Shown: positions 35,804-44,196, counted from the stretch's first letter. The stretch is 64,000 bases of DNA from Kiritimatiellota bacterium (GCA_014381785.1 JACNKZ010000035.1:1-64000), one strand, 5' to 3'. Made by a program: numbers and translations. Notes: a model not told the origin generated them from the letters alone.

Positions 35804-37123
35804 ATGAGAACGACTGTTCCAAACAAAAAAACCGGCGCGATCCTCGTGATCGTCATGGTCATCATGGTGGTTTTCACGCTTATGGTGACCGCCCTGCTTC
35901 AGCTAGGCTCTTTCAATGAAGTGGAAACCATCAAGCAGCTTCGCATCACACAGGCTCGCTGGGTCGCCGAAGCGGGCCTTGAACGCGCCCTGAGCTGGGT
36001 TTTTTTCAGTCCGGATTTCTATGACAACACCCTCCAAACTGACATCCCATATTTCGCAAACTCTGATGATGACGATTGGCTGACACTGACTAACGATAAT
36101 GTTGAATGCTGCTATGATGTGACTCTTCTGAAACCCGCGGACGGTGGTGTGATCATCAGATCGATCGGCACGGTTTCGAACAACGCCATGTCGGCCAGCG
36201 CAACCGTCCAGTACACAATTCCAGAGATCAACGGCGGAACCTATACCGCCATCATGGCTCTGAGCGGTAACAGTTTTCTGCTGTCCAACACGGATGTTTA
36301 CGGACCGATCTATCAGGGACAGGACGACGATTTATCGGAAGGCTACCTGACCATTGACGGAACGGTTCATGATGTCGCTGATGCTGAAGGCGGCATTGAT
36401 GGAGACGCCCCCAGTAATTACACAGAAGGCGACCTCCCCGACCCCGACCCGTGGCCCAGCGTCGACCACGATGACTATAAGCCCGATATTTTAATTGCAG
36501 CAGCCAGCACCAATCTCCCGACAGCAACCGTCGTACTCGGAGGAACGGAATACTACAATGGAGACATGACCATCACGAGTATCAGCGGGTCTGGCACTAT
36601 TGTCGCCTACGGATCGATAACGATTGATATGAGCGCAGAAATACCCGCAGGGGTCAATCTAGTCTCAAGCGGAGACATCACGCTCAAAAACACCTCATTT
36701 TCCGGAAACAATAAGCTGGTTACATTCGGCAACCTGGATCTTTTGTCCGGTTCAGAATTCAGCGGCGACAGAGTCAGTCTAAATGCATTGTATGAGGACG
36801 ATTTTCCTTCCCCCGGAAATATCTATCGCGGCGGCATAAACATTGCCGCGAACATGAAGGATTTTGCCGGCATTATTTATGCGGAGGGCCTCTACCCGGA
36901 TCCAATGAAATACAAGGGAGATTCCTATTATTTCAGTGTGATCTTTGACCCCGGTGCGCAACAGGATATGAGCGGGACAATCATCGCCTATCAAGGATTT
37001 TATATCGGACAAAATGCAACGATTACGTACGATCCAAGTGTCTTTGATGAGGGAGACCCTGTCGTTTTCCCGTGGAATATTCCCAATCTGGATACAGCCT
37101 ATTGGGAGGAAATACAGGAGTAG
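35804..37123 (+). CDS. PilX-like large minor pilin / tip-complex protein
   Basis: A 439-residue protein whose N-terminus (KKTGAILVIVMVIMVVFTLMVTALLQLG followed by QARWVAEAGLERAL) matches PilX/GspK-type proteins. These lack Glu5 and cap the pilus tip complex. The AEAGLE motif is typical. The rest (about 110-439) is a large beta-rich domain with repeated short strands suggestive of a right-handed helix, possibly an adhesive tip. Last gene of the pilus operon; its end is 100 bases from a convergent receiver gene. Confidence 0.75.
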   Translation: MRTTVPNKKTGAILVIVMVIMVVFTLMVTALLQLGSFNEVETIKQLRITQARWVAEAGLERALSWVFFSPDFYDNTLQTDIPYFANSDDDDWLTLTNDNVECCYDVTLLKPADGGVIIRSIGTVSNNAMSASATVQYTIPEINGGTYTAIMALSGNSFLLSNTDVYGPIYQGQDDDLSEGYLTIDGTVHDVADAEGGIDGDAPSNYTEGDLPDPDPWPSVDHDDYKPDILIAAASTNLPTATVVLGGTEYYNGDMTITSISGSGTIVAYGSITIDMSAEIPAGVNLVSSGDITLKNTSFSGNNKLVTFGNLDLLSGSEFSGDRVSLNALYEDDFPSPGNIYRGGINIAANMKDFAGIIYAEGLYPDPMKYKGDSYYFSVIFDPGAQQDMSGTIIAYQGFYIGQNATITYDPSVFDEGDPVVFPWNIPNLDTAYWEEIQE

Positions 37124-37176
37124 TACATTCAGAAAGTCAACTGGCAGGAGCTGTAACGCCCACAAACAAAACATCG

Positions 37177-37218
37177 TTTTCCCAACCGCCTGCGGCGCGA
37201 AACGCGCCATTGAAAAAA
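37177..37218. repeat. long TTCCAA/GGCGCG hairpin repeat (bidirectional terminator-like)
   Basis: One of three long copies of a repeat with TTCCAA-like and TTGGAA-like ends and an internal GGCGCG/CGCGCC stem. This copy is in reverse orientation, with ends slightly degraded and a run of seven A at the right. It sits between two convergent gene ends (PilX-like stop 37123, receiver stop 37223), where a two-way terminator is expected. Confidence 0.7.
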
Positions 37219-37222
37219 ACGA

Positions 37223-37597
37223 CTAGTCCTCTTCCAAAAGCTCTTTCACCAGCGCAGCCAGTTCCTTCAGCATAAACGGTTTAGTCAGGCAGCGGGCAGC
37301 TCCCAATTCCTTCGCATCACGAAGATAGGCCTCAGGCCCCTCTTGGGCTCCGCCTCCGGAAATCGCAATCACCTTCACTTTGGGATACATGGTCTGGATA
37401 TTCGAAATCAGCTCAAGTCCATCCACATCCGGCATCACAATATCCGTTACGACAACATCCACACCACCAATGGAAATCTTCTCCAAGGCCTCACTGCCTC
37501 CTCCGGCGGTCAAGACCTCATACCCCAACTTCAAAAGCATCTCTTTTAAGACCGTTATAATTCCAGTCTCATCATCTACCACAAGTATACGAGCCAT
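37223..37597 (-). CDS. single-domain response regulator (CheY-like)
   Basis: A 124-residue receiver with no output domain. D8-D9 (VVDDE), acceptor D52 (TDIVMPDVDG), switch Ser (AISGGG) and K107 (TKPF) are all present. It resembles the lone receiver at 23732-24115. It converges on the pilus operon and may work in pilus control, but nothing in the sequence proves a link. GAGGAG lies upstream of the ATG. Confidence 0.88.
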   Translation of the reverse strand: MARILVVDDETGIITVLKEMLLKLGYEVLTAGGGSEALEKISIGGVDVVVTDIVMPDVDGLELISNIQTMYPKVKVIAISGGGAQEGPEAYLRDAKELGAARCLTKPFMLKELAALVKELLEED

Positions 37598-37789
37598 AAC
37601 TGATCCTCCTCGTTTTGTATCCCGACCCTAGCAAGTTATAGATCGCTTCACAACCTGTTTAATAACTGTTTCTCGGCTTCCAAACCTTGTAAAAATCGCG
37701 GCCATTTCTTCCAAGGTTCGGAAAATTTGAAATCGGGATGGACAACTGATTTTTTTCGGCTATGGTATCCGTTCTCTTGACCGAGAAAC

Positions 37790-37874
37790 GGTGGGGTACC
37801 GAAGCGGTCAAACGGGGCAGACTGTAACTCTGCTGGCTCAGCCTTCGAAGGTTCGAATCCTTCCCCCACCACCA
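37790..37874 (+). tRNA. tRNA-Tyr (anticodon GTA)
   Basis: The 85-base sequence folds as a class II tRNA. The acceptor arm is GGTGGGG/CCCCACC, the anticodon stem-loop reads CAGACTGTAACTCTG with anticodon GTA, and a long variable arm and the GGTTCGAATCC T-arm follow. CCA is encoded. The long variable arm and GTA together identify tRNA-Tyr. Confidence 0.95.
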
Positions 37875-37956
37875 CTTTTCGTTTTCGACCCGAAAACAAA
37901 AAGTGTCACGCCGAAGCTCTTGCGAAGGCGGACTGAAAAACTAAAACTGAAGATAT

Positions 37957-37981
37957 CCCATTCGTTTCGGATGGGTTTTTT
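37957..37981 (+). terminator. rho-independent terminator after tRNA-Tyr
   Basis: CCCATTC pairs with GGATGGG (one G-T pair) around a five-base loop, followed by six T residues. It lies 83 bases after the tRNA and just before the hypothetical gene at 37997. Confidence 0.75.
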
Positions 37982-37996
37982 GATATACTTCAACCG

Positions 37997-38680
37997 ATGA
38001 GTAAAGATCCGCAATTTGATTTCTGGTACGCCGTGAACCACACAGAAGTGGTTACCGTTCCGCAGAATCGTCTCGAAACATTCGGAACGACGATGGTGAA
38101 CTATTATCTGGTAACCGAACTGATGGATTCAATCGACAAGGTTCGTGTGCGCGAAGGAAAGCTGAAAGCCTACCGCCCGGAAATCATCACACCGCCCTCC
38201 ATCACCGATGAAATGCTCGACGGCTTCGGTAGCGAGGCGCAAGACTACGCCAACTGGCTCCGGCAGCACGCGCAGGATATGCAGATGCTGAAATACGGCT
38301 TTAAGGTTCAGAAAAAAGAGATCAACGACTATATCCTGAGCGATCCGCTCGAAGCCGTTGTGGATCGTGTTAAAGAAGATCTGGCCAAACGCGACGACCC
38401 GATGGGTGCCATACTCGTCGGTGTGGATCGTCCCTGGGAAGTCTGCCTGCTTAAACTGATGATGGAGCTGGTACAGGGATCTGCACAGGGCAACATTCAG
38501 GATATCCGGCAGCTGCAGCGCGATCAGAAAATGGAACTTTACCAGACCATCGAAAAAGCATTTCTGGATGCATCGCGCGATGCCGCGAAAGTCCCCGTGC
38601 TGGCCGAACTGCTAAAAGCAAACGGTCTGTTCGAACGCTACGAAGACCGCTTTTTCGCCACCGTCCGCGCCTCCTCATAA
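37997..38680 (+). CDS. conserved-looking hypothetical protein
   Basis: A 227-residue soluble, mostly helical protein that I do not recognise. It is acidic, with amphipathic helices and no cysteine motif, membrane segment or signal peptide. Codon use matches neighbouring housekeeping genes, and the frame is intact and well filled, so it is probably real. It starts 16 bases after the tRNA-Tyr terminator, and the cobalamin riboswitch follows it. No function can be assigned. Confidence 0.65.
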   Translation: MSKDPQFDFWYAVNHTEVVTVPQNRLETFGTTMVNYYLVTELMDSIDKVRVREGKLKAYRPEIITPPSITDEMLDGFGSEAQDYANWLRQHAQDMQMLKYGFKVQKKEINDYILSDPLEAVVDRVKEDLAKRDDPMGAILVGVDRPWEVCLLKLMMELVQGSAQGNIQDIRQLQRDQKMELYQTIEKAFLDASRDAAKVPVLAELLKANGLFERYEDRFFATVRASS

Positions 38681-38724
38681 GTAAAAGATTCGACTTCCGC
38701 GTTGATCTTTTTCCCTCCGCCGCC

Positions 38725-38856
38725 TACCTTGCGAGCTTACGCAGGGAGTGCCGGGAAAGTGCTGTGCAAATCAGCCGCTGTCGCGCAACCGTTAAAGCCG
38801 GAGTTCCGTCCTTTCTGCACAACCTGAACCCGTCTCCGCGCAAGAGACAGAAAGGA
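38725..38856 (+). promoter_or_regulatory. cobalamin riboswitch upstream of btuB
   Basis: The B12-sensing core is visible: GCTGTCGCGCAACCGTTAA at 38777-38795 and the B12-box-like AAGCCGGAGTTCCGTCC at 38795-38811. GGGAGTGCCGGGAAAGTGC stands upstream at 38744-38762. The expression platform can be read. CCTTTCTG at 38810-38817 is complementary to CAGAAAGG at 38848-38855, which contains the ribosome binding site of btuB. An inner GTCTC/GAGAC stem (38832-38848) supports the same hairpin. B12 binding would thus block translation of the uptake operon. Confidence 0.88.
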
Positions 38857-38860
38857 ATGC

Positions 38861-40687
38861 ATGGACAAGCTCATCGCCGCGGTCGTTTGCTCCGCAGCCT
38901 TCGGCACATTCGCCGAACCCACCACCAATACACCCGCCCGCATCGTCGTCACGGCAACCCGTACGCCGGTTGAGATCACCACAATCGGAAGTTCCCTGAG
39001 TGTCATCAGTGAATCCGATATTCAACGGTATCAGACCCGAACGGTATTCGACGCGGTTAACACCGCTCCGGGGGTCTCCTTCAACCAGAACGGAGGAGCC
39101 GGACAGCCCTCCTCGGTCTACATCCGCGGCTCCAAAGCCGAGCATGTGAAAATCTATATCGACGGTGTAGCAATCAATGATCCAACCACCACCGCCAACC
39201 TGCCGGATATGGCGCACCTGAACACCGACAACATCGAGCAAATCGAAGTGCTGCGCGGACCGCAAAGCACACTCTACGGCTCCGATGCCATCGGCGGGGT
39301 CATCAACATCCGCACCAAACGCGGAGCCGGAAAACCAATTCACTTTATTGACATGGAAGCGGGTTCGTTCAATACCTTCCGCACCGCCATCGGCTCGCAG
39401 GGGGGGGCCGACACGGTCGACTACAACGTCAGTGTCTCCCGTTTCGAAACCGAAGGATACTCCGCCATGAATGGATCCGGAGAAGAAGACGGTTATAAAA
39501 ACACAACCATTCAGTCACGAATCGGCATTCAGCCGCTTGAAAACGCCCGGATTGATTTCATCGTCCGCCACGTCGACGCCGAAGGCGACTACGATGACGC
39601 ATATGCCGTCAATCCCCCGGCTGATAAAAGCCGTTTCGACACCGACCAAACCTTTCTGCGTACCGAGGGCACCCTGTCCCTGTTTGACGGTATTTGGGAG
39701 CAAAAAGCCGGTCTGTCGCTTACCGACATCGACCGCGACTATTCATGGGGCGGCTACAACGGAAAAATTCTGACCGCCGACTGGCAGAACGACATTCTGC
39801 TCAACGAAATGAACACCCTCACTGCCGGCGCGGAATGGGAACAGGAAAGCTACCTCGATTCCTTCGGAGGCAAATATAATGACGAAAGCGTCGGTTTTTA
39901 CCTGCAGGACCAGATTCAAATCGGTGAAAACTTTTTCGGCACTGCGGGCATTCGCCACGAAGAACACCAGCAGGTCGGTCAGGCCGACACCTACCGCCTG
40001 ATCGGAACCTATCTGATCGACGAGAGCGGCACCAAGCTCAAGGCCAGCTGGGGCACCGGATTCCGCGCCCCGTCGCTCTATCAGCTCTACGCCCCCTATG
40101 GCACCGGTAACGCCTCCCTGAAACCCGAGGAGAGCGAAGGCTGGGAAGCTGGCTTTGAGCAGACCCTCATCAAAGACAAACTAACCGGCGGAATCACCTA
40201 CTTCCAAAGCCACCTTGAAAATACCATCTCGTACTACGATTCCGACCCAACCGACTACATTTCAGGAATGTATGTGCAATCCGCATCAGTTAATACCCGC
40301 GGGCTCGAAACCTTCCTCGACTGGACCGCCACCGACTCCATCAAGGTGCGCCTCAACCACACATGGCTGGACGTGGAAGACCAAGATCCATCTCGCTACG
40401 CCGAACTCCGCAAACCGGAACACGAGTTCAACGCGCAGGTTGATTTCCAGGCTACGGACAAACTCAATCTCTACCTCCGCGGCTCCTATGTCGGCAAACG
40501 CGACGATGTCGGCGGCGTGGTGCTCGACGAATACATCACACTCGATATCGGCGGCGGATATCAGGTTACCAGCAACCTGCTGGTTTACGCCCGCATCGAA
40601 AACCTGACCGACGAAGACTACGAACTCGTCGATGGCTATGGAACCGCCGGCATCTCCGCCTATGCCGGCGCAAAATTCACTTTCTAA
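38861..40687 (+). CDS. btuB: TonB-dependent vitamin B12 receptor BtuB-like
   Basis: A 608-residue outer-membrane receptor. A signal peptide (1-18) is followed by a TonB box-like RIVVTATRT and a plug domain (about 40-145; VYIRGSKAEHVKIYIDG and IEVLRGPQSTLYGSDAIGGVINI). A beta-barrel ends in the aromatic C-terminus AKFTF. The cobalamin riboswitch upstream and the btuF, btuD and btuC genes downstream make cobalamin or a corrinoid the likely ligand. The start codon follows AAAGG, which the riboswitch can mask. Confidence 0.9.
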   Translation: MDKLIAAVVCSAAFGTFAEPTTNTPARIVVTATRTPVEITTIGSSLSVISESDIQRYQTRTVFDAVNTAPGVSFNQNGGAGQPSSVYIRGSKAEHVKIYIDGVAINDPTTTANLPDMAHLNTDNIEQIEVLRGPQSTLYGSDAIGGVINIRTKRGAGKPIHFIDMEAGSFNTFRTAIGSQGGADTVDYNVSVSRFETEGYSAMNGSGEEDGYKNTTIQSRIGIQPLENARIDFIVRHVDAEGDYDDAYAVNPPADKSRFDTDQTFLRTEGTLSLFDGIWEQKAGLSLTDIDRDYSWGGYNGKILTADWQNDILLNEMNTLTAGAEWEQESYLDSFGGKYNDESVGFYLQDQIQIGENFFGTAGIRHEEHQQVGQADTYRLIGTYLIDESGTKLKASWGTGFRAPSLYQLYAPYGTGNASLKPEESEGWEAGFEQTLIKDKLTGGITYFQSHLENTISYYDSDPTDYISGMYVQSASVNTRGLETFLDWTATDSIKVRLNHTWLDVEDQDPSRYAELRKPEHEFNAQVDFQATDKLNLYLRGSYVGKRDDVGGVVLDEYITLDIGGGYQVTSNLLVYARIENLTDEDYELVDGYGTAGISAYAGAKFTF

Positions 40688-40689
40688 CC

Positions 40690-41517
40690 ATGCGCCTGCT
40701 CCACACAGCGCTCCTCGCCCTCGCCCTGCTTCTGGCCGGGTGCGGAGAGCGTGTTCAACAAAACCAGAATGACGGCCTGCGCGTAATTTCTCTGGCGCCG
40801 AACGTTACCGAAATTCTTTACGCACTCGGACTCAGCAACGAAGTCGTCGGCGTCAGCCGCTACAGCAAATATCCCCCGGAAGCCGCGGAAAAGCCCTTTG
40901 TCGGCGGAACCTACGACCCCAACTGGGAAATGATTATCGCCCTGCAACCCGATCTCGTCATCGGGCTCGACTCGCAGGAGGAAATCGCCGTACAGCTCAA
41001 ACAGCTCAACATCGACTTCCTCGGCGTCCCCCACGAACGCGTCGATGAGGTGATGCAGTCCATCCTCATCATCGGCGAAGCCTGCGGCGCGGAAGCCGAA
41101 GCCCAACAACTTTTCCAATGTTTGGAAGCAACTGCGTTGCGGCACAGAGATTTATCCGAACATCGGAAACCAAAGGTTCTGGTCTGTATTGGTCACGACG
41201 AACAGCTCACCCGCATGTACGTCGCCGCGCGCAATACCTTCTACGACGACCTCATCAACCTCGCCGGCGGCATCAATGCCTGCGAACAGGCCGCCATTAA
41301 ATACCCCGAAATCTCCCCGGAAGGCCTGCGCGCCATCGATCCCGATCTCGTCATCGACATTTCTCCAAACCTCGGGAAAAGCTCCTTCAAGCTCTGGCAA
41401 CCCTATCGTGCTGTGAGCATGACCAACAGTTACGCCTTTATTCCCGGTCCGCGATTTGGTCTGCTTCTTCAGGACTTCTTAGAGGCAATCAGGCAGAATG
41501 ATTTGGAGGCAGAATAA
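40690..41517 (+). CDS. btuF: cobalamin-binding lipoprotein BtuF-like
   Basis: A 275-residue periplasmic substrate-binding protein of the BtuF/FhuD class. The lipoprotein signal ends LLAGC (Cys18), and the N-lobe opens RVISLAPNVTEILYALG. Two oddities are visible. The palindrome TTCCAATGTTTGGAA lies in frame at codons 142-146 (FQCLE). The last nine codons (IRQNDLEAE) are written by the inverted repeat that flanks the following nuclease-like gene, so the C-terminus has been remade by that insertion. The stop and the next start overlap (TAATG). Confidence 0.9.
   Translation: MRLLHTALLALALLLAGCGERVQQNQNDGLRVISLAPNVTEILYALGLSNEVVGVSRYSKYPPEAAEKPFVGGTYDPNWEMIIALQPDLVIGLDSQEEIAVQLKQLNIDFLGVPHERVDEVMQSILIIGEACGAEAEAQQLFQCLEATALRHRDLSEHRKPKVLVCIGHDEQLTRMYVAARNTFYDDLINLAGGINACEQAAIKYPEISPEGLRAIDPDLVIDISPNLGKSSFKLWQPYRAVSMTNSYAFIPGPRFGLLLQDFLEAIRQNDLEAE
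41113..41127. repeat. dispersed palindrome TTCCAANNNTTGGAA inside btuF
   Basis: Exact copy with spacer TGT, in frame with btuF and read as Phe-Gln-Cys-Leu-Glu. Confidence 0.9.
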
Positions 41518-41519
41518 TG
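41491..41519 (+). repeat. left arm of repeat unit A around the GxxExxY gene
   Basis: Two tandem AGGCAGAAT cores separated by an A/T-rich spacer. It is the inverted counterpart of 42270-42295. It contains the btuF stop codon and the start codon of the nuclease-like gene. Confidence 0.8.
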
Positions 41520-42281
41520 ACTGTAAAGTACACGCAGCCACCCATTCAGCGATCACAGGACGAATTTAACGAAATAGACTACCAGGTTATGGGGCAGGCT
41601 TTTGACCTACATAACAATATGGGTAATTTGTGGGATGAGCGTGAATACCGCCATCAGCTTGCAGTAAAATGCACAGCAATCGGACTGAAAACATTCGAAG
41701 AGGTTCACGTTTCTATTTCCCATAACGGGTTCTGTAAAAACTATTTCATCGACCTTTTGATTAACGGAAATATTTACGAACTAAAAACCGCAACAGCCAT
41801 TACCAAAAACCATGAAGCACAAACCATCAATTATCTTTTTCTCGCGAACACCCTGCATGGAAAAATCATAAACTTCAGACCAGATTCTCTAAAGTGGCGC
41901 TTTGTTTCAACGTCTTTGACAGCAACTGATCGAGCGTTATATTCTCTTCGAACTTCAACATGGAATCCTCAAACGAAATCTGCGCTGAAAATCCCCACAC
42001 TACTAAACGATTTACTGGATGCCTGGGGAGCCTGTTTATCTACAAATCTATATAAAGAAGCCCTTTGTCATTTCCTCAACATTCACTTAGAAAATGAACA
42101 TCAACGATTCACTCCCTTATCGCCCAACACGGTTTTTCATATGTCAGGCCTGAGTGCACAGAAGAACAACCTTAGAAACAACCTGCAGAAATATCTCAAT
42201 ACATCGAGATTCGACGAGCTCCTTTGGATTAATTTTGACCAAACCCAAATTGAACTTTCTTGTCTGCATCATTCTGCCTAA
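41517..42281 (+). CDS. GxxExxY-type PD-(D/E)XK nuclease-like protein (copy 1)
   Basis: A 254-residue protein. The first 125 residues fit the GxxExxY family (PDDEXK_3-type fold): MGNLWDEREY at 35-44, then FIDL with D79, the ELK triad part E88-L-K90, and HEAQ...Y (Q102, Y106). The catalytic pattern of a PD-(D/E)XK nuclease looks complete. The first motif Gly is replaced by Leu, as in the paralogue at 45844. A C-terminal domain of about 120 residues has no match I know. It interrupts the B12 operon between btuF and btuD. Its start and stop codons lie within flanking inverted repeats. The base composition is A+T-richer than in the btu genes. Function unknown. Confidence 0.75.
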   Translation: MTVKYTQPPIQRSQDEFNEIDYQVMGQAFDLHNNMGNLWDEREYRHQLAVKCTAIGLKTFEEVHVSISHNGFCKNYFIDLLINGNIYELKTATAITKNHEAQTINYLFLANTLHGKIINFRPDSLKWRFVSTSLTATDRALYSLRTSTWNPQTKSALKIPTLLNDLLDAWGACLSTNLYKEALCHFLNIHLENEHQRFTPLSPNTVFHMSGLSAQKNNLRNNLQKYLNTSRFDELLWINFDQTQIELSCLHHSA

Positions 42282-42295
42282 AAATTATTCTGCCT
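42270..42295 (+). repeat. right arm of repeat unit A around the GxxExxY gene
   Basis: ATTCTGCCT twice, separated by an A/T-rich spacer, is the inverse of the left arm. It supplies the stop codon of the nuclease-like gene and ends seven bases before the btuD start. Confidence 0.8.
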
Positions 42296-42301
42296 AATCT
42301 C

Positions 42302-43075
42302 ATGAATTCCGCCATCCAAATAAAAGAGCTAGCATTGAAACTCGGTGGAGTTTCTATTCTCAAAGGCATTTCATTTTCGGTCGCCGAAGGCGAATACATC
42401 TCCATCATCGGCCCGAACGGCGCGGGAAAAACCACCCTGATGCGCTGTCTGCTCGGCATGTATGTCTATGAAGGAAGCGTCCGGATTGACGGAACAGAAT
42501 GTTCGCAGGCCAACAGCCGCGAACTGGCGAAAACCATCAGCTATGTTCCGCAAACGCATGATATGGAATTTCCGCTAACGGTCCGGGACTTTGTGATGAT
42601 GGGCCGCTACCCCTACCTTTCTCCGCTCGCTCCGGCGCAGAAAAGAGATATCGAAGCGGTCGAAAAGGCGTTGGAAGTCACCGGCACCGGATCGTTCCGC
42701 GACCGTCTGCTCCGCACGCTCTCCGGCGGTGAACGGCAGAAAGTCTACATCGCCGCCGCCCTCGCGCAGGAAACGCCGGTGATGCTGCTCGACGAACCCG
42801 CCACCTTTCTCGACTGGAAGCATCAGGCGGATGTGATGCAGCTGCTTAAAAAAATCAACCGGGAGTGCGGCGCCACCATCGTGGCGGTCAATCACGACTT
42901 AAACAGCGCCGCGCACTGGTCCGACCGCATCATCGCCCTCAAAGAGGGTGCCGTACTGCTCGACGGTCCGCCCGCCGAAATCATTCAACCCGGCCCGCTC
43001 AAGGAACTCTTCGAAACCACCTTCATCCGCAAAGAAACCCTCGCCCCCATAACGAAAAAGAATCAGGCAGAATGA
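42302..43075 (+). CDS. btuD: cobalamin ABC transporter ATPase BtuD-like
   Basis: A 257-residue ABC ATPase of the iron/B12 uptake class: Walker A GPNGAGKTT (about 39), Q-loop YVPQTH, signature LSGGERQKV, Walker B VMLLDEPATFLD and the His switch NHD. I start it at the ATG at 42302. No Shine-Dalgarno is visible there because repeat unit A abuts the start, so translation may depend on coupling or reinitiation. The stop codon (in CAGGCAGAATGA) again lies in a copy of the repeat. Confidence 0.9.
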   Translation: MNSAIQIKELALKLGGVSILKGISFSVAEGEYISIIGPNGAGKTTLMRCLLGMYVYEGSVRIDGTECSQANSRELAKTISYVPQTHDMEFPLTVRDFVMMGRYPYLSPLAPAQKRDIEAVEKALEVTGTGSFRDRLLRTLSGGERQKVYIAAALAQETPVMLLDEPATFLDWKHQADVMQLLKKINRECGATIVAVNHDLNSAAHWSDRIIALKEGAVLLDGPPAEIIQPGPLKELFETTFIRKETLAPITKKNQAE

Positions 43076-43144
43076 TTTATAGGCGGAATAATTATTCCTT
43101 TCAGATCGGTAGCAAATCATTCCGCCTAAAAAATGATTCTGCCT
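43065..43144 (+). repeat. gene-less copy of repeat unit A between btuD and btuC
   Basis: An 80-bp imperfect inverted repeat. Left arm 43065-43093 reads AGGCAGAAT, spacer, AGGCGGAAT. Right arm 43114-43144 is the reverse, with ATTCCGCCT and ATTCTGCCT. Only about 20 bases lie between the arms. The arms match those around the GxxExxY gene 800 bases upstream. The left arm contains the btuD stop codon. Confidence 0.85.
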
Positions 43145-43163
43145 AAAAATCTATGAACAAAAC

Positions 43164-44111
43164 ATGAAACTAAAATTCACCATTCTGATTCTGCTGGCAA
43201 CTGGCTCGCTACTGCTTTTTCCAATGATTGGAAGCACGGATGTATTGAATGACCCGGCGGGCATGGAGATTCTGCTGAAGCTGCGGATTCCGCGCGTGCT
43301 GACCGCGTTTCTGGCGGGGATCGCACTGGCGACCAGCGGTATGATTTTTCAGGCGCTGTTCCGCAATCCGCTTTCGACTCCGTTCACGCTCGGCGTATCA
43401 GGCGGCGCGGCGCTCGGTGCGGCGCTGTGGATGCGCTTCGGCACCGCCACCGCACTGGCCGGTATCGTCGGTACGTCATTGGCCGGCTTCGGCGGCGCAC
43501 TGATCGCGGTGACACTGGTCTACGGACTGGCGCGCGCCAAGGGCGGCTTTGCCACCGACACCCTGCTGCTGGCGGGCGTGGCGGTGAACTTCTTTTTCTC
43601 CAGTCTGATTCTGCTCATTCAGTATTTCAGCGATGCCGGCGAAACCTTCCGCATGATCCGCTGGCTGATGGGCGGTTTTTCGGTGATCGGCTTTTCGACC
43701 CCGATCAACTTGAGCCTGTTTGTGCTGGCTGGGCTGGGCGTCTGCGCCCTGCTGACGCGGGAGATGAACCTGCTTCTGACTGGCGATGAGCTGGCCGCCG
43801 CGCGCGGCGTGAATGTAAAGCGCACCCGTAAACTGCTTTTCTTTTCCGCCTCGCTGATGACCGGCGCGGCGGTGGCCTTTTGCGGCCCGGTCGGTTTCGT
43901 CGGGCTGATGGTGCCGCATATCTGCCGCAAACTGTTCGGAGCGGATCACCGCCGCCTCTTCCCGGCGGTGATCCTGTTCGGCGGGCTCTTTATGACGGTC
44001 TGCGATGGACTCGCCCGCACACTGCTCGCACCAATTGAAATGCCTGCAGGATTGATCACCGCCCTGCTCGGCGGCCCGTTTTTCATCTGGCTTCTGGTGA
44101 AAAAGTCATAA
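43164..44111 (+). CDS. btuC: cobalamin ABC transporter permease BtuC-like
   Basis: A 315-residue FecCD-family permease with about nine to ten transmembrane helices. Hallmarks include LRIPRVLTAFLAGIALATSG, the GAALGAALW region and the GLMVPHICRKLFGADHR coupling loop near residue 250. It forms the inner-membrane channel with BtuD and receives B12 from BtuF. It has no obvious Shine-Dalgarno; the gene-less repeat A is just upstream. A TTCCAA/TTGGAA palindrome lies in codons 19-23 (FPMIG) within the first membrane helix. Confidence 0.9.
   Translation: MKLKFTILILLATGSLLLFPMIGSTDVLNDPAGMEILLKLRIPRVLTAFLAGIALATSGMIFQALFRNPLSTPFTLGVSGGAALGAALWMRFGTATALAGIVGTSLAGFGGALIAVTLVYGLARAKGGFATDTLLLAGVAVNFFFSSLILLIQYFSDAGETFRMIRWLMGGFSVIGFSTPINLSLFVLAGLGVCALLTREMNLLLTGDELAAARGVNVKRTRKLLFFSASLMTGAAVAFCGPVGFVGLMVPHICRKLFGADHRRLFPAVILFGGLFMTVCDGLARTLLAPIEMPAGLITALLGGPFFIWLLVKKS
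43219..43233. repeat. dispersed palindrome TTCCAANNNTTGGAA inside btuC
   Basis: Exact copy with spacer TGA. It is read in the frame giving Phe-Pro-Met-Ile-Gly, within the first transmembrane helix. Confidence 0.9.
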
Positions 44112-44166
44112 AATCAAGACACAACCCCGTGGTGTCTGAATCAGGCTCATTGTCTTGTTAAGCAGC

Positions 44167-44196
44167 TTGAATGCGTATATCCTGTAGGCCTATAAA
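44167..44196 (+). promoter_or_regulatory. sigma70-type promoter for the orphan HisKA gene
   Basis: TTGAAT at 44167-44172 and TATAAA at 44191-44196 are 18 bases apart, 30 bases before the start codon at 44227, which itself follows GGAGGG. Confidence 0.55.

Noticed and set aside
37648..37899. 83-codon minus-strand frame over tRNA-Tyr
   Set aside because: It overlaps a clear tRNA and contains its reverse complement; no ribosome binding site or domain.
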